A stretch of DNA of 64,000 nt from SFHK01 sp045538305 (GTDB lineage: Bacteria; Bacillota; Clostridia; Christensenellales; Aristaeellaceae): the NCBI GenBank assembly GCA_045538305.1, contig JAZSRC010000084.1, positions 1-64,000 of the forward strand, in the 5' to 3' direction. The notes beneath the pieces were generated by a model, which saw nothing but the letters and a program-made list of their open reading frames with translations, was not told the origin of the DNA and ran no database searches. The position numbers were made by a program, and so were the translations under genes. Numbering within the stretch: position 1 is the stretch's first letter; every line of letters starts with the position of its first letter. This document shows, one piece after another, positions 43,651 through 51,655 of this stretch.

Positions 43651-44535
43651 TTATTTCAGAAAATCCGCGATCAGTGCGCATGCTTCCTCAAAGGGATCTT
43701 TGGTCATATCCAGCCAGTGGATTTCGGGATCGCGCCTGAACCATGTCATCTGGCGTTTGGCAAATTTCTTGATGGCAAGGGAGAGCGCTTCTGTCATTTC
43801 ATTTTCCGAAGCGAATTCGCCGATCAGGTACTGTGTAATATAGCGGTATTCAAGCCCCAGTTTCATAAGAAACTCGGTTGTGGCGCCATTTTTGATAAGA
43901 TGGCGCACTTCATCGATCATGCCCGCCTTCAGTCGCCTTTCCAGCCTTTCGTCAATGCGCTCTTTCAGCGTTTCCCTTTCCCATGACACGCCGATTTTCA
44001 GCGTGTCGTACCGCTTTTCACGGCCTGCCGGTTTGGTATCTCCGCTTTCGATTTTCTCCAGCATGCGCATAACCCGGTTTCTGTTATAGCGGTCGATTTC
44101 GATATCGGGCATGACGGAAATCAGCATCTGATACAGCTCGGGCGTCGTAAGCTTTTCCAGCTCGTCCCTGTACTGAAGGTTGGGCATTTTGTCGGAAAGC
44201 AGATAGCCTTCCGTTACCGAGGCTACATATAAGCCCGTTCCGCCGACCAGAAACGGCTGATACCCGCGCATATGGATATCGTCAATGGCTTGATAGGCTT
44301 GCTTTTGAAAGTCGGCCATGGAATAAAAATCATTGGGCTCGCATACGTCCAGAAGGTGATGGCGGACCGACTGCATTTCCTCGGGTGCAATTTTTCCGCT
44401 GCCGAGGTCAAGCCCTTTAAATACCTGGCGAGAGTCCGCAGATACGATTTCTCCTGCGAATTTCTTTGCAAGGCGTACGCCCAGCCCGCTTTTCCCCGAC
44501 GCGTTTGTGCCTACAATGGCGATAAGCTTTTTCAT
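43651..44535 (-). CDS. miaA: tRNA dimethylallyltransferase MiaA
   Basis: Adds a dimethylallyl group to A37 of tRNAs reading UNN codons. The 294-residue protein has the P-loop IVGTNASGKSGLG, the tRNA-flipping SADSRQVFKGLDLGSGK, LVGGTGLYVAS, RNRVMRMLEKIE and the C-terminal FAKRQMTWFRRDP. The start is ATG 44535 with GGGGGCGG about 9 nt upstream; a longer frame from 44574 lacks a site. In many Clostridia miaA follows mutL and precedes hfq; neither is here. Confidence 0.95.
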   Translation of the reverse strand: MKKLIAIVGTNASGKSGLGVRLAKKFAGEIVSADSRQVFKGLDLGSGKIAPEEMQSVRHHLLDVCEPNDFYSMADFQKQAYQAIDDIHMRGYQPFLVGGTGLYVASVTEGYLLSDKMPNLQYRDELEKLTTPELYQMLISVMPDIEIDRYNRNRVMRMLEKIESGDTKPAGREKRYDTLKIGVSWERETLKERIDERLERRLKAGMIDEVRHLIKNGATTEFLMKLGLEYRYITQYLIGEFASENEMTEALSLAIKKFAKRQMTWFRRDPEIHWLDMTKDPFEEACALIADFLK

Positions 44536-44632
44536 GAATCCGCCCCCAGAATTAAACTTATGACAGTATTTCACACAGCACCTGAAATGTCAAGCGGGAT
44601 GTGGGTTTTTTACACATTTATTCGTATATCCG

Positions 44633-44661
44633 TTGACAAAAGCACGAAAAGGCGATACGAT
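44633..44661 (+). promoter_or_regulatory. Promoter of the radical SAM-walJ-CPBP-rlmH group
   Basis: A perfect TTGACA (44633-44638) is 17 bp from TACGAT (44656-44661), 40 bp before the ATG at 44701. Confidence 0.65.
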
Positions 44662-44700
44662 TCAATATTGGATAGGAATGTGGAAGGGAGCGCCCGGCGC

Positions 44701-45576
44701 ATGAAATGCAGTATTTGTCCGCGGCGGTGCAATGCCGAAAGAACGGGAGATGCGGGAAACGGCGAGTGCCGCACGGGAGAGCTTCCGCGCCTTGCGCGCG
44801 CGGCGCTGCATTTTGACGAGGAGCCCGTGATCAGCGTTCCCGGCCATGGAAGCGGCGCGGTATTCTTTTCGGGCTGCGCGCTCGGCTGCGTGTTTTGTCA
44901 GAACGATTCCATCAGTCACGGCGCATTTGGAAAAGCCGTTACCGTCGAGAGGCTGAGGGATATTTATTTTGAACTGATCGATCAGGGAGCCAGAAACATT
45001 AACCTTGTATCCGCATCGCACTTTGCGCCGTGGGTCGTCCGTTCGCTGACCCCGCGGCTGCCGGTGCCGGTTATTTGGAATTCAAGCGGGTACGAACGGG
45101 TGGAAACGCTGAAAATGATGGAAGGGCATGTAGATGTATATCTGCCCGATTTCAAATATGCGCTCAGCGCGCCGGCGAAACGGTATTCGGGCGCGGAGGA
45201 TTATTTTGAAGTTGCATTGGCTGCCATCGGTGAAATGCTCAGGCAGACCGGTCCCGTTCGGCTGGATGCGGACGGCGCGATCCTTCGGGGAACCCTGATC
45301 AGGCATTTGATTCTTCCATCCCAGATAGAAAACTCCAAGCGCGTGCTTTCCTGCATTAAAGAGAACTTTGACGGCGCCTGGGTGAGCCTGATGGCGCAGT
45401 ATGTGCCGATGGGAAAGGCGAGCGAATATCCGGAGATCAATCGCCCGATCACCCGGCAGGAGTACGACGAGGTTGTGGACCATATGCTGGATCTGGGCCT
45501 TGAAGACGGATTTATACAGGAAATGGAGTCGGCGGATTCCAAATATACGCCTTCTTTCGATCTTACGGGCGTATAG
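44701..45576 (+). CDS. Radical SAM protein, PflX/PflA-like
   Basis: A 291-residue protein of the PflX group (relatives of pyruvate formate-lyase activating enzyme). The N-terminus has its own cysteine cluster CSICPRRC followed by GECRTG, then the radical SAM motif FSGCALGCVFCQN (CxxxCxxC, about residues 60-72), the SAM-binding INLVSASHFAPW and VDVYLPDFKYAL. Start: ATG 44701 with GGGAG about 12 nt upstream; a longer frame opens inside miaA antisense and is rejected. No glycyl-radical enzyme is encoded nearby, so the target is unknown. Confidence 0.86.
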   Translation: MKCSICPRRCNAERTGDAGNGECRTGELPRLARAALHFDEEPVISVPGHGSGAVFFSGCALGCVFCQNDSISHGAFGKAVTVERLRDIYFELIDQGARNINLVSASHFAPWVVRSLTPRLPVPVIWNSSGYERVETLKMMEGHVDVYLPDFKYALSAPAKRYSGAEDYFEVALAAIGEMLRQTGPVRLDADGAILRGTLIRHLILPSQIENSKRVLSCIKENFDGAWVSLMAQYVPMGKASEYPEINRPITRQEYDEVVDHMLDLGLEDGFIQEMESADSKYTPSFDLTGV

Positions 45577-45595
45577 AAATACGGAGGAAATACCG

Positions 45596-46405
45596 ATGGA
45601 GCTTTTATTCAGCCCGCTGTTCAGCGCTTCCAGCGGAAATGCGGTTTATGTGGGCTGCGAAGAAACGGGTATATTGATAGATGCAGGCGTTTCCTGCGCA
45701 AGGCTGGTAAACGAGCTTGGAAAAATCGGCGTGAATCCGTCGTCCCTTCAGGCGATACTGGTTACGCATGAGCACAGCGATCATACGGCGGGCGTAGGCA
45801 TACTGTCAAGAAAATACGATATACCGATTTATGCAACAGAGGGTACATGGCGCGGCATAGAGGAAAAGGTCGGGGCAATTAGCGTAAAAAACATGCGCCT
45901 TGTGGATCTGCGAAGCGATTTTTTTGTCGGCGGCTTAAACATCACGCCGTTTTCCATCCCACATGATGCGCTGGAACCCTGCGGATATACGGTGGCGCTC
46001 GGCGGCGTTAAGGCGTCTGTAGCTACCGATATCGGGTGCATCAGGGACGGCTGGCTGAACGCCGTTGAAAACAGCGATCTGGTGCTTCTGGAATCCAATT
46101 ACGACCCGGATATGCTGAAAGCCGGAAAATATCCCTACGCGCTGAAAACCCGTATACTAGGGAAAAAAGGCCATCTTTCCAACGAGGATGCGGGCGCAGC
46201 TTGTGCAAAGCTCGTCAAGCGCAATGTGAAAAACATTATTCTCGGACATCTGAGCAAGGAGAACAATTTTCCGGAGCTGGCTTATGAAACCGTAAACTGC
46301 CTTCTGCGCCACGAGGGTATTGAGCCCGGAAAGGACGTAGCCATTTCCGTTGCGCGGCGCGATCAGTTCAGCGGTTTGTTTTCCCTGAAGGAAGGCACCG
46401 GATAA
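45596..46405 (+). CDS. walJ: WalJ/YycJ-type MBL-fold hydrolase
   Basis: A 269-residue metallo-beta-lactamase-fold protein linked in Firmicutes to the WalRK wall-stress regulon. It shows SPLFSASSGNAVYVGCEETG, ILIDAGVSCARL, metal motif VTHEHSDHTAGVGILSRKY and the YycJ-specific ending KNIILGHLSKENNFPELAYE. ATG 45596 has CGGAGG 8 nt upstream. walRK themselves are absent, but rlmH, its usual downstream neighbour in Bacillus and Staphylococcus, follows after one intervening gene. Confidence 0.9.
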   Translation: MELLFSPLFSASSGNAVYVGCEETGILIDAGVSCARLVNELGKIGVNPSSLQAILVTHEHSDHTAGVGILSRKYDIPIYATEGTWRGIEEKVGAISVKNMRLVDLRSDFFVGGLNITPFSIPHDALEPCGYTVALGGVKASVATDIGCIRDGWLNAVENSDLVLLESNYDPDMLKAGKYPYALKTRILGKKGHLSNEDAGAACAKLVKRNVKNIILGHLSKENNFPELAYETVNCLLRHEGIEPGKDVAISVARRDQFSGLFSLKEGTG

Positions 46406-46424
46406 AAACCTTAGGAGGAGAAAA

Positions 46425-47441
46425 ATGAGCGTCAATTTTACGCTGCCTGAAATGTATGATAAAAGGAAACCTTCCGTTTTTGCAGCGATGTTTTTGTATA
46501 TGCTCGCCACTGCCGGGCTTCTGCTTGCGCCGCTTGTTGCGTATCCGCTGAGTTTCCTTTTCAGCCTGTTGTTTCCGAATATCACGCTTGAAACGCTTAA
46601 CTGCATTTCACAGGCGGTGTATTTTGCGCTGTTTTTGCTGCTTCCCATCGTTTTATATGTAAAAAAGCATCCGTCAAGCGCTGTGATTATGCGTATTAAC
46701 CCGATTTCCGCAAAGGAAGCGGCGTGGTGTGTGCTGGCAGCGGTGATCGGCATGTTCTTTGTTTTGTATATATCTTTTATCTGGAGCATTCTGATCGAGG
46801 TCTTCGGCGGAAGCATACCGGACAGCGGAATCACTTTGCCGAAAACCGCAGGCGGTATGCTGCCAATGATCATTGTATTCGCCGTTATGACCGGCGTCAG
46901 CGAGGAACTTTTGTTCCGAGGCGTAATGCTTGGCGCCTGGGAACAAAAGGGATCCCTTCGGGCGATGATCATATCCAGCATGTGGTTCACATTCTTGCAC
47001 GCGAGTATTGAGGGAATTCCCGCACAGTTTATCAGCGGGCTGATACTTTCCTTTGTGGTCATATCCACAAATTCCATATTTGCGGGCATGATTTATCACA
47101 CCGTCTATAACGCCGCGAACTTGATTTTGTCCTTTTCGGTTTCCAATGCTGCCGTTCAGGAAGCGGTGGTTGTTTCCGGCACAACGCTGGAATCGATCGG
47201 CGGCGCAATGGGGCTGTTTATCGTATTTATGTATATACTCTTTCTGGGCGCACTGCTTTTGTTTGTTCTTAAGCGAATCGATGCGATCCGCATTCGCAGT
47301 GAACGATTTGAATTCGGGTATGCCCCGATGGCGCGGCGTGAATTTGATATAAAAGAGGTTCTTTTGATTACGGTCTGCGCGATTTCAATTTTTATGCTGT
47401 ATATGGTAAATCTACTGGAGATTGCGGGGGTTATTGCTTGA
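46425..47441 (+). CDS. CPBP family intramembrane metalloprotease
   Basis: A 338-residue multi-pass protein with about eight helices. The Abi/CAAX-protease motifs are complete: SEELLFRGVMLG (EExxxR, about residues 159-170), the His of FLHASIEGIPAQFISG and the HxxxN motif in MIYHTVYNAANLIL. Members cleave prenylated or membrane peptides or give self-immunity to bacteriocins. AGGAGG precedes the ATG. It is inserted between walJ and rlmH and overlaps rlmH by 4 bp. Confidence 0.9.
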   Translation: MSVNFTLPEMYDKRKPSVFAAMFLYMLATAGLLLAPLVAYPLSFLFSLLFPNITLETLNCISQAVYFALFLLLPIVLYVKKHPSSAVIMRINPISAKEAAWCVLAAVIGMFFVLYISFIWSILIEVFGGSIPDSGITLPKTAGGMLPMIIVFAVMTGVSEELLFRGVMLGAWEQKGSLRAMIISSMWFTFLHASIEGIPAQFISGLILSFVVISTNSIFAGMIYHTVYNAANLILSFSVSNAAVQEAVVVSGTTLESIGGAMGLFIVFMYILFLGALLLFVLKRIDAIRIRSERFEFGYAPMARREFDIKEVLLITVCAISIFMLYMVNLLEIAGVIA

Positions 47442-47914
47442 ACGCAGCAATACTGTGCGTGGGCGGTCTGAAGGAAAGGTGGCAGAAGGAAGGCTGCGCC
47501 GAATATCTAAAGCGGCTGACGCGTTATGGAAAATACGAGATAATAGAGGTGCCGGACGAGCCGGAGCCCGCAAAGCCGTCCAAGGCGCTGAACGCGCAGG
47601 TGATGGATAAAGAGGGCAGGGCGCTGCTTGCCCGCATTCGTCCGCAGGATCGCGTGGTTGCGCTGTGCATTGACGGCGTAGCCATGGACAGTGAGGCATT
47701 ATCGCGCGAAACCAAGGTGTGGGAAATGGACGGAAGGCGCACGGTGTTTGTAATCGGGGGCTCCCTGGGCCTTTCCGACGCAGTGGTAGCCCGGGCAGAT
47801 TTTACATTGTCTTTTTCAAAAATGACTTTTCCGCATCCGCTGATGCGCGTGATTCTGCTGGAACAGCTATACCGTGCGGCGCGTCTTGCAGCCGGAGAAC
47901 GATACCATAAATGA
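47438..47914 (+). CDS. rlmH: 23S rRNA (pseudouridine1915-N3)-methyltransferase RlmH
   Basis: A SPOUT methyltransferase modifying helix 69 of 23S rRNA. The 158 residues contain ILCVGGLKERWQKEGCAEY, ALCIDGVAMDSEAL, the knot FVIGGSLGLSDAVV and the near-invariant tail FPHPLMRVILLEQLYRAAR ending ERYHK. The start is TTG 47438, overlapping the previous TGA; this gives the canonical family start (NAAILCVG) and length. Confidence 0.96.
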   Translation: MNAAILCVGGLKERWQKEGCAEYLKRLTRYGKYEIIEVPDEPEPAKPSKALNAQVMDKEGRALLARIRPQDRVVALCIDGVAMDSEALSRETKVWEMDGRRTVFVIGGSLGLSDAVVARADFTLSFSKMTFPHPLMRVILLEQLYRAARLAAGERYHK

Positions 47915-47966
47915 CCCGTTTGCCCCGGGGTTTGTCTGGAATTATTTTGATTCGGGTTTCGCGCGG

Positions 47967-47995
47967 TTGATGAATACAATATTTCATGGTAAAAT
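47967..47995 (+). promoter_or_regulatory. Promoter of the PrsA-like foldase gene
   Basis: TTGATG (47967-47972) and TAAAAT (47990-47995) are 17 bp apart, 40 bp before the ATG. Confidence 0.6.
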
Positions 47996-48035
47996 AATAG
48001 ACAGATATCGACGTAATGTGAAAGGACGACGCATC

Positions 48036-49211
48036 ATGAAAAAAATTTCCCGTTTGCTTTCTGTATTTCTGGCGGTCATTATGCTTTGTACCCTTGCATC
48101 CTTCGCAGAGAAAACAACGGTGGCGGCCGATGATCCCGTAATCTGCACCATTGGCGGTTCTGAAGTCAGGCTGTCCGATATTCAGATGTATGGCTATCAG
48201 CTGTACATGTACGGCTATCTTTCCAGCTATACGGATTATGCCTCCGCGCTTGACTATATCCTTATGTTTGTCGAACTTCCCAAGCTCAAGGTCGCCGAAA
48301 TTGGTGCGCAGAGCATCCTGGGCGAAGAGTATGATGCGATCCGGGCGGAAGGCGAAAGCATGTATGAGAAGGAAATTGAGGCCTTCATTGAATCCAATAA
48401 TGCGGGCGAGCTTTCCGAGGAGGAATACAAGGCAAAATATGAGGAAGCAACGGCATATTTTGATTCCATTGATTATTCCCGCGACGTCTATGTAGACGGC
48501 TTTGTCGCCGACCGCGCGTTCTTTAAACTTGTTGAAAACAATGTTGAACCCATAAGCGATGAAGAAGTTCAGAAGATGTACGAGGAATGCGTGGAGTATG
48601 ACAAGGGATTTTTTGAGAATAACGTAGCGATGTATGAATTCTATACGTATGAATACGGCTATAAGCTGTTCTACAGGCCTGCGGGCTATCGCGCCGTTAC
48701 GCACATTCTGCTGGATGCGGATGCGGAACTTCTGAGCGCTTACCAGACGGCAGCCGATGCCGATGCCCAGGACGCTGCAGCCAAGGCTGTTGTTGAAAGC
48801 CAGCAGTCTGTAATCGACGAAATTTATGCAAGGCTCGATGCCGGAGAAGCGTTCAATGCGCTGATTCCCGAATATAATATTGACGGCGGTATGACCGGAG
48901 ACGGTATTAAGGAAGGCTATCAGATTCACGCGGAAAGCACCAGATATGTTCCTGAATTTACCGCCGGCGCGTTCAGCGAGGAAATGCAGAAAATCGGCGA
49001 CGTGTCCAAGCCTGTCGTATCCCAGTTCGGAATTCATATCATTTACTATATGGACGATGTACCTGCCGGTCCCCTCGAGCTTACGGAGGACGTGTTCGAA
49101 GGGCTCAGGCAGAATCTGCTCGATCAGGCGCAGGAAAAGCTGATCCGTACCTGGCTGGACGAATACGAGGTCGTATATTCCGCCGAAGCTGCCAGCTATG
49201 CGATTCAGTAA
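48036..49211 (+). CDS. PrsA-like exported peptidyl-prolyl isomerase (parvulin)
   Basis: A 391-residue foldase that should assist folding of secreted proteins. It has a signal peptide MKKISRLLSVFLAVIML ending ASFA/E, a helical SurA/PrsA N-domain and a rotamase core (about residues 220-345) with YRAVTHILLDADAE, ARLDAGEAFNALIPEYN, VPEFTAGAFSEEM and VSKPVVSQFGIHIIYYMDD. PrsA is normally a lipoprotein; here the only nearby cysteine (LC in IMLCTL) is not in a lipobox, so it appears not to be lipid-anchored. It has its own promoter. Confidence 0.88.
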   Translation: MKKISRLLSVFLAVIMLCTLASFAEKTTVAADDPVICTIGGSEVRLSDIQMYGYQLYMYGYLSSYTDYASALDYILMFVELPKLKVAEIGAQSILGEEYDAIRAEGESMYEKEIEAFIESNNAGELSEEEYKAKYEEATAYFDSIDYSRDVYVDGFVADRAFFKLVENNVEPISDEEVQKMYEECVEYDKGFFENNVAMYEFYTYEYGYKLFYRPAGYRAVTHILLDADAELLSAYQTAADADAQDAAAKAVVESQQSVIDEIYARLDAGEAFNALIPEYNIDGGMTGDGIKEGYQIHAESTRYVPEFTAGAFSEEMQKIGDVSKPVVSQFGIHIIYYMDDVPAGPLELTEDVFEGLRQNLLDQAQEKLIRTWLDEYEVVYSAEAASYAIQ

Positions 49212-49288
49212 CGGCGTTTGGCGTTTCTATCGCTTAATAATCGAATAAGCTTTGGATATTGCCGCCGTCTGCGGGGAATGCTGATACC

Positions 49289-49816
49289 ATGATTGAATGG
49301 AATTGGCTGATCTACGTGACGGCGGCTGTCGTTTTGTTGTTTTATCTGTATCACACAAGGCTGTATGTTGCCCTTTGCGCGGGAAGAAGCGCATTTGGAA
49401 TCGGTTACAGCGTTCTTTGGCCTTTTCCCGCCGTCAGAAGGGCGAGAGAACGGGCCATTGGTATCGAAAAAAAGCGATCGTTTTCCGCTTTCAATATCGG
49501 TAAATGGGATAGGTTCACTTTTTTTCGGCGGCTTTTTCCCAAGATTAGCTTTGAATACGGATATATATCCGGCGTTGTGTCTATGCCTGACGCAATGTAT
49601 ACCTGCCTGATGGTCGGTGCGCTGCGCGCCTTGATGTATGCGTCCGGAGGGCGCGTGAATACCCGCGTGGTTCCGGATTTTTCCGGCGGGAAAACGCATG
49701 TGGAGGGCACGGGAATTGTATCTGTAAAGCTTGGACATATTATTCCCGAATCGGTCAGGTTTGCCTGTACGATGATGAAAAAGAAAGGGGAAAAATATGG
49801 ACAGACATCCGATTGA
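49289..49816 (+). CDS. DUF2953 family protein (YtfI-like)
   Basis: A 175-residue membrane-associated protein. It starts with one hydrophobic segment LIYVTAAVVLLFYLYHT (about residues 6-22), followed by a basic soluble region with YISGVVSMPDAMYTCLMVGA and RVNTRVVPDFSGGKTHVEG. In Bacillus and Clostridia DUF2953 genes sit directly before gerW/ytfJ, as here (20-bp overlap), and are linked to the spore programme. Start ATG 49289 chosen (GGGGAATG about 9 nt upstream); an earlier frame start at 49259 has no site. Confidence 0.78.
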   Translation: MIEWNWLIYVTAAVVLLFYLYHTRLYVALCAGRSAFGIGYSVLWPFPAVRRARERAIGIEKKRSFSAFNIGKWDRFTFFRRLFPKISFEYGYISGVVSMPDAMYTCLMVGALRALMYASGGRVNTRVVPDFSGGKTHVEGTGIVSVKLGHIIPESVRFACTMMKKKGEKYGQTSD

Positions 49817-50204
49817 AGGGCTTATGACGACGACCATGGAAAGCATACGCGACATGGTGGATGTGAATACCGTTGTAGGCGACGCAGTTCAAACGCCGGA
49901 TGGCTCTACCGTGATTCCGATTTCGCGCGTTTCCTTCGGCTTTGTTGCAGGCGGTGCGGAATATGCGTCCGGCGGGCGCGCTGTTGCAGAAAGAAGGGCG
50001 GATTCCATGCCCTTTGGCGGCGGTACCGGCGCAGGCGTAACGGTGAATCCTATGGGCTTTCTGGTAATTAATAAGGACAGCGTCAGAATGATGAGCGCAA
50101 AATGCGATTATCCCGTGGAACGGCTTATGGAGCTGATCCCGCAACTTACCAGAGATTTCAAAGGGCTTATGGAAAAAAAGCCTGCGCAGATGACGGGCGA
50201 ATAG
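49797..50204 (+). CDS. gerW: GerW/YtfJ family spore protein
   Basis: A 135-residue soluble protein needed in Bacillus for normal germination with some germinants. It matches the family closely: LMTTTMESIRDMVDVNTVVG, TVIPISRVSFGFVAGGAEY, FGGGTGAGVTVNPMGFLVI and the amphipathic ending VERLMELIPQLTRDFKGL. AAGGGG precedes the ATG. It overlaps DUF2953 by 20 bp, indicating translational coupling. Confidence 0.93.
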   Translation: MDRHPIEGLMTTTMESIRDMVDVNTVVGDAVQTPDGSTVIPISRVSFGFVAGGAEYASGGRAVAERRADSMPFGGGTGAGVTVNPMGFLVINKDSVRMMSAKCDYPVERLMELIPQLTRDFKGLMEKKPAQMTGE

Positions 50205-50208
50205 CTGC

Positions 50209-50240
50209 TTAGGCGGGCACAATTGCATGTGCCCGCCTAA
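50209..50240. terminator. 13-bp hairpin after gerW
   Basis: TTAGGCGGGCACA and TGTGCCCGCCTAA form a perfect 13-bp stem with an ATTGCA loop between convergent genes. No strong U-tract follows on either strand, but position and strength suggest bidirectional termination. Confidence 0.6.
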
Positions 50241-50256
50241 GACTCATTTAAGCGTA

Positions 50257-51129
50257 CTATTCCGCGTTCAGGCGTTCGCAGGTAACCCACCAGCCGGAAT
50301 TTCCGTTGCCAATCCACTCGTAATCCTCCAGCCCAGCCGGCGGATTCGGGCTGTAAGGCATTGGAATGGCGTAGCATATGCCCGCAATTTGTCCGTTTTC
50401 GGCTCTGACGCCTACAGCGCAATGGGATAAGCCGGTTTCCTCCGCCATGGCGGCGCGGACAAATACATAATCTTCCTTTTGAAACGGCTCGTATACGGGC
50501 GACGTCAAAAACAGGAAGCGAAGGTTTTCGGCGTCGGCCGGCCACGGTTTGCTCATGTCTACATTAAGATATGCGCCTGCAGGGCTTTTGGCAGTTTGAT
50601 TTTCCGAATCCGGAGGATTTTCAGGTTCGGCCATTTCAGCGTTCTCCGGCACCGTTTCCGTTACGGGTTCCGGTATGGTATCTGCCATTTCCGAAACATC
50701 AGGCGGCGCCTGTTGCGCAGGCGTAAACATTTCTTCAATCAGGCGGGTCACTTCCGCCCAGTTTATCGGTTTTGAACCGTTTACATAGCCGACCAGAACA
50801 GGACGCGCGCCCGCTTGATCTACGCTGGCGATGATGGCTGCGGTGACATTGTCAAGATCCATGCCCGATATGTTTCGCGGATCGAAAGACGCAAGCAGCC
50901 CGCGCTGCCCGCGGCCATCCGCTTTCAGCGAACCAAGCGCTTTGGCGGAAAGCGTGTTTCCCCTTGGCCCGACCATTATGGCTTCAAGCCTTTCGTTCTG
51001 GTCGGGCGTTTGCACCACAAAATCCATGGTGCCCATCGTGACGCGCTTTTCCAGCCGCGCATGTCCCGAATAGCCCTTTTCCAGCCCTCTGAGCATGATC
51101 ATCGAGCGCCGGTAATCATTTTTCCCCAT
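50257..51129 (-). CDS. Hypothetical two-domain soluble protein
   Basis: Not recognised. The 290 residues split into an N-terminal beta-rich domain (about 1-135) with GLEKGYSGHARLEKR, an Ala/Gly pattern ending RPVLVGYVNGSKP, a Pro/Glu-rich linker (about 140-185, no structure expected), and a C-terminal domain (about 188-290) with FLFLTSPVYEPFQKEDYVFV, LSHCAVGVRAENGQIAGICY and an aromatic end. No signal or membrane segment. The GY-x-G-A/HAR-x-E start resembles small carbohydrate/stress domains I have seen in Clostridia but cannot name. It shares an operon with the small gene upstream, and lies beside gerW. Confidence 0.65.
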   Translation of the reverse strand: MGKNDYRRSMIMLRGLEKGYSGHARLEKRVTMGTMDFVVQTPDQNERLEAIMVGPRGNTLSAKALGSLKADGRGQRGLLASFDPRNISGMDLDNVTAAIIASVDQAGARPVLVGYVNGSKPINWAEVTRLIEEMFTPAQQAPPDVSEMADTIPEPVTETVPENAEMAEPENPPDSENQTAKSPAGAYLNVDMSKPWPADAENLRFLFLTSPVYEPFQKEDYVFVRAAMAEETGLSHCAVGVRAENGQIAGICYAIPMPYSPNPPAGLEDYEWIGNGNSGWWVTCERLNAE

Positions 51130-51157
51130 GCGTCCGTACCTCCCCTCATGGGGAAGC

Positions 51158-51412
51158 TTATGTTGGTTTCGAGTTTGATATGTTTGATGTGCGCGCAGAG
51201 GCGTGCTTCATGAGTACCTGTCGCAGCGCTGTAGCCCTGCCGGCGATTTTCGGCGGCTCCCGCATCAACATACCGGCAGGCGCGGACGGTGCTGCTTGAG
51301 GTGGGTTCGCGCTTATTGATTGCGGCTGAAGCGGTATGCCTTGGCCTGGAACGCCGGATTGCCGGATGTGTATGCCCGTATGTATTTTCCTGATCATTCC
51401 CGATGCGCTCAT
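51158..51412 (-). CDS. Hypothetical small Pro/Ala-rich protein
   Basis: An 84-residue protein, not recognised. It opens MSASGMIRKIHTGIHIR, then a Pro/Gln-rich stretch (GVPGQGIPLQPQ, PPQAAPSAPAGM) and a basic C-terminus. Reality rests on an excellent ribosome binding site (GGAGGA, 8 nt before the ATG) and on a short 28-bp gap to the next gene in the same orientation. Composition suggests a disordered or coat-like protein; the gerW neighbour hints at a spore role, by position only. Confidence 0.55.
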   Translation of the reverse strand: MSASGMIRKIHTGIHIRQSGVPGQGIPLQPQSISANPPQAAPSAPAGMLMREPPKIAGRATALRQVLMKHASARTSNISNSKPT

Positions 51413-51543
51413 GAACGGTTTCCTCCTTTTTTGAATGGATCTTCGTTCATCTGTATGCGCCTGATGACGTTCAGGTTCGCACTACTGATTACAAAAGTGT
51501 GACAAATTTTACAATCAACTTTAAGAAATCCGCGTTGTGGGTA

Positions 51544-51571
51544 TTGCCAACGGCAAAAATTATGTTATAAT
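51544..51571 (+). promoter_or_regulatory. Promoter of the acidic membrane protein gene
   Basis: TTGCCA (51544-51549) and a perfect TATAAT (51566-51571) are 16 bp apart. The start codon at 51656 lies about 78 bp past the expected start of transcription. The rest of 51413-51655 holds no gene. Confidence 0.6.
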
Positions 51572-51655
51572 GATAAGGCAGAATTATGGACGCGTGTGCA
51601 TATCGAAGTGCATGCGTTGTTTATGATATTCATCGCTTTGAGGGGCGGTTTACAA

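Noticed and set aside
44272..44700. Upstream extension of the radical SAM gene to 44272
   Set aside because: The extension lies antisense within miaA and upstream of a TTGACA promoter; the N-terminal cysteine cluster begins at 44701.
45401..45595. Upstream extension of walJ to 45401
   Set aside because: It overlaps the radical SAM gene in another frame; the YycJ start and a CGGAGG site point to 45596.
47802..49037. 411-codon minus-strand frame opposite the PrsA-like gene
   Set aside because: Antisense to a gene with signal peptide and parvulin motifs; no supporting signals.
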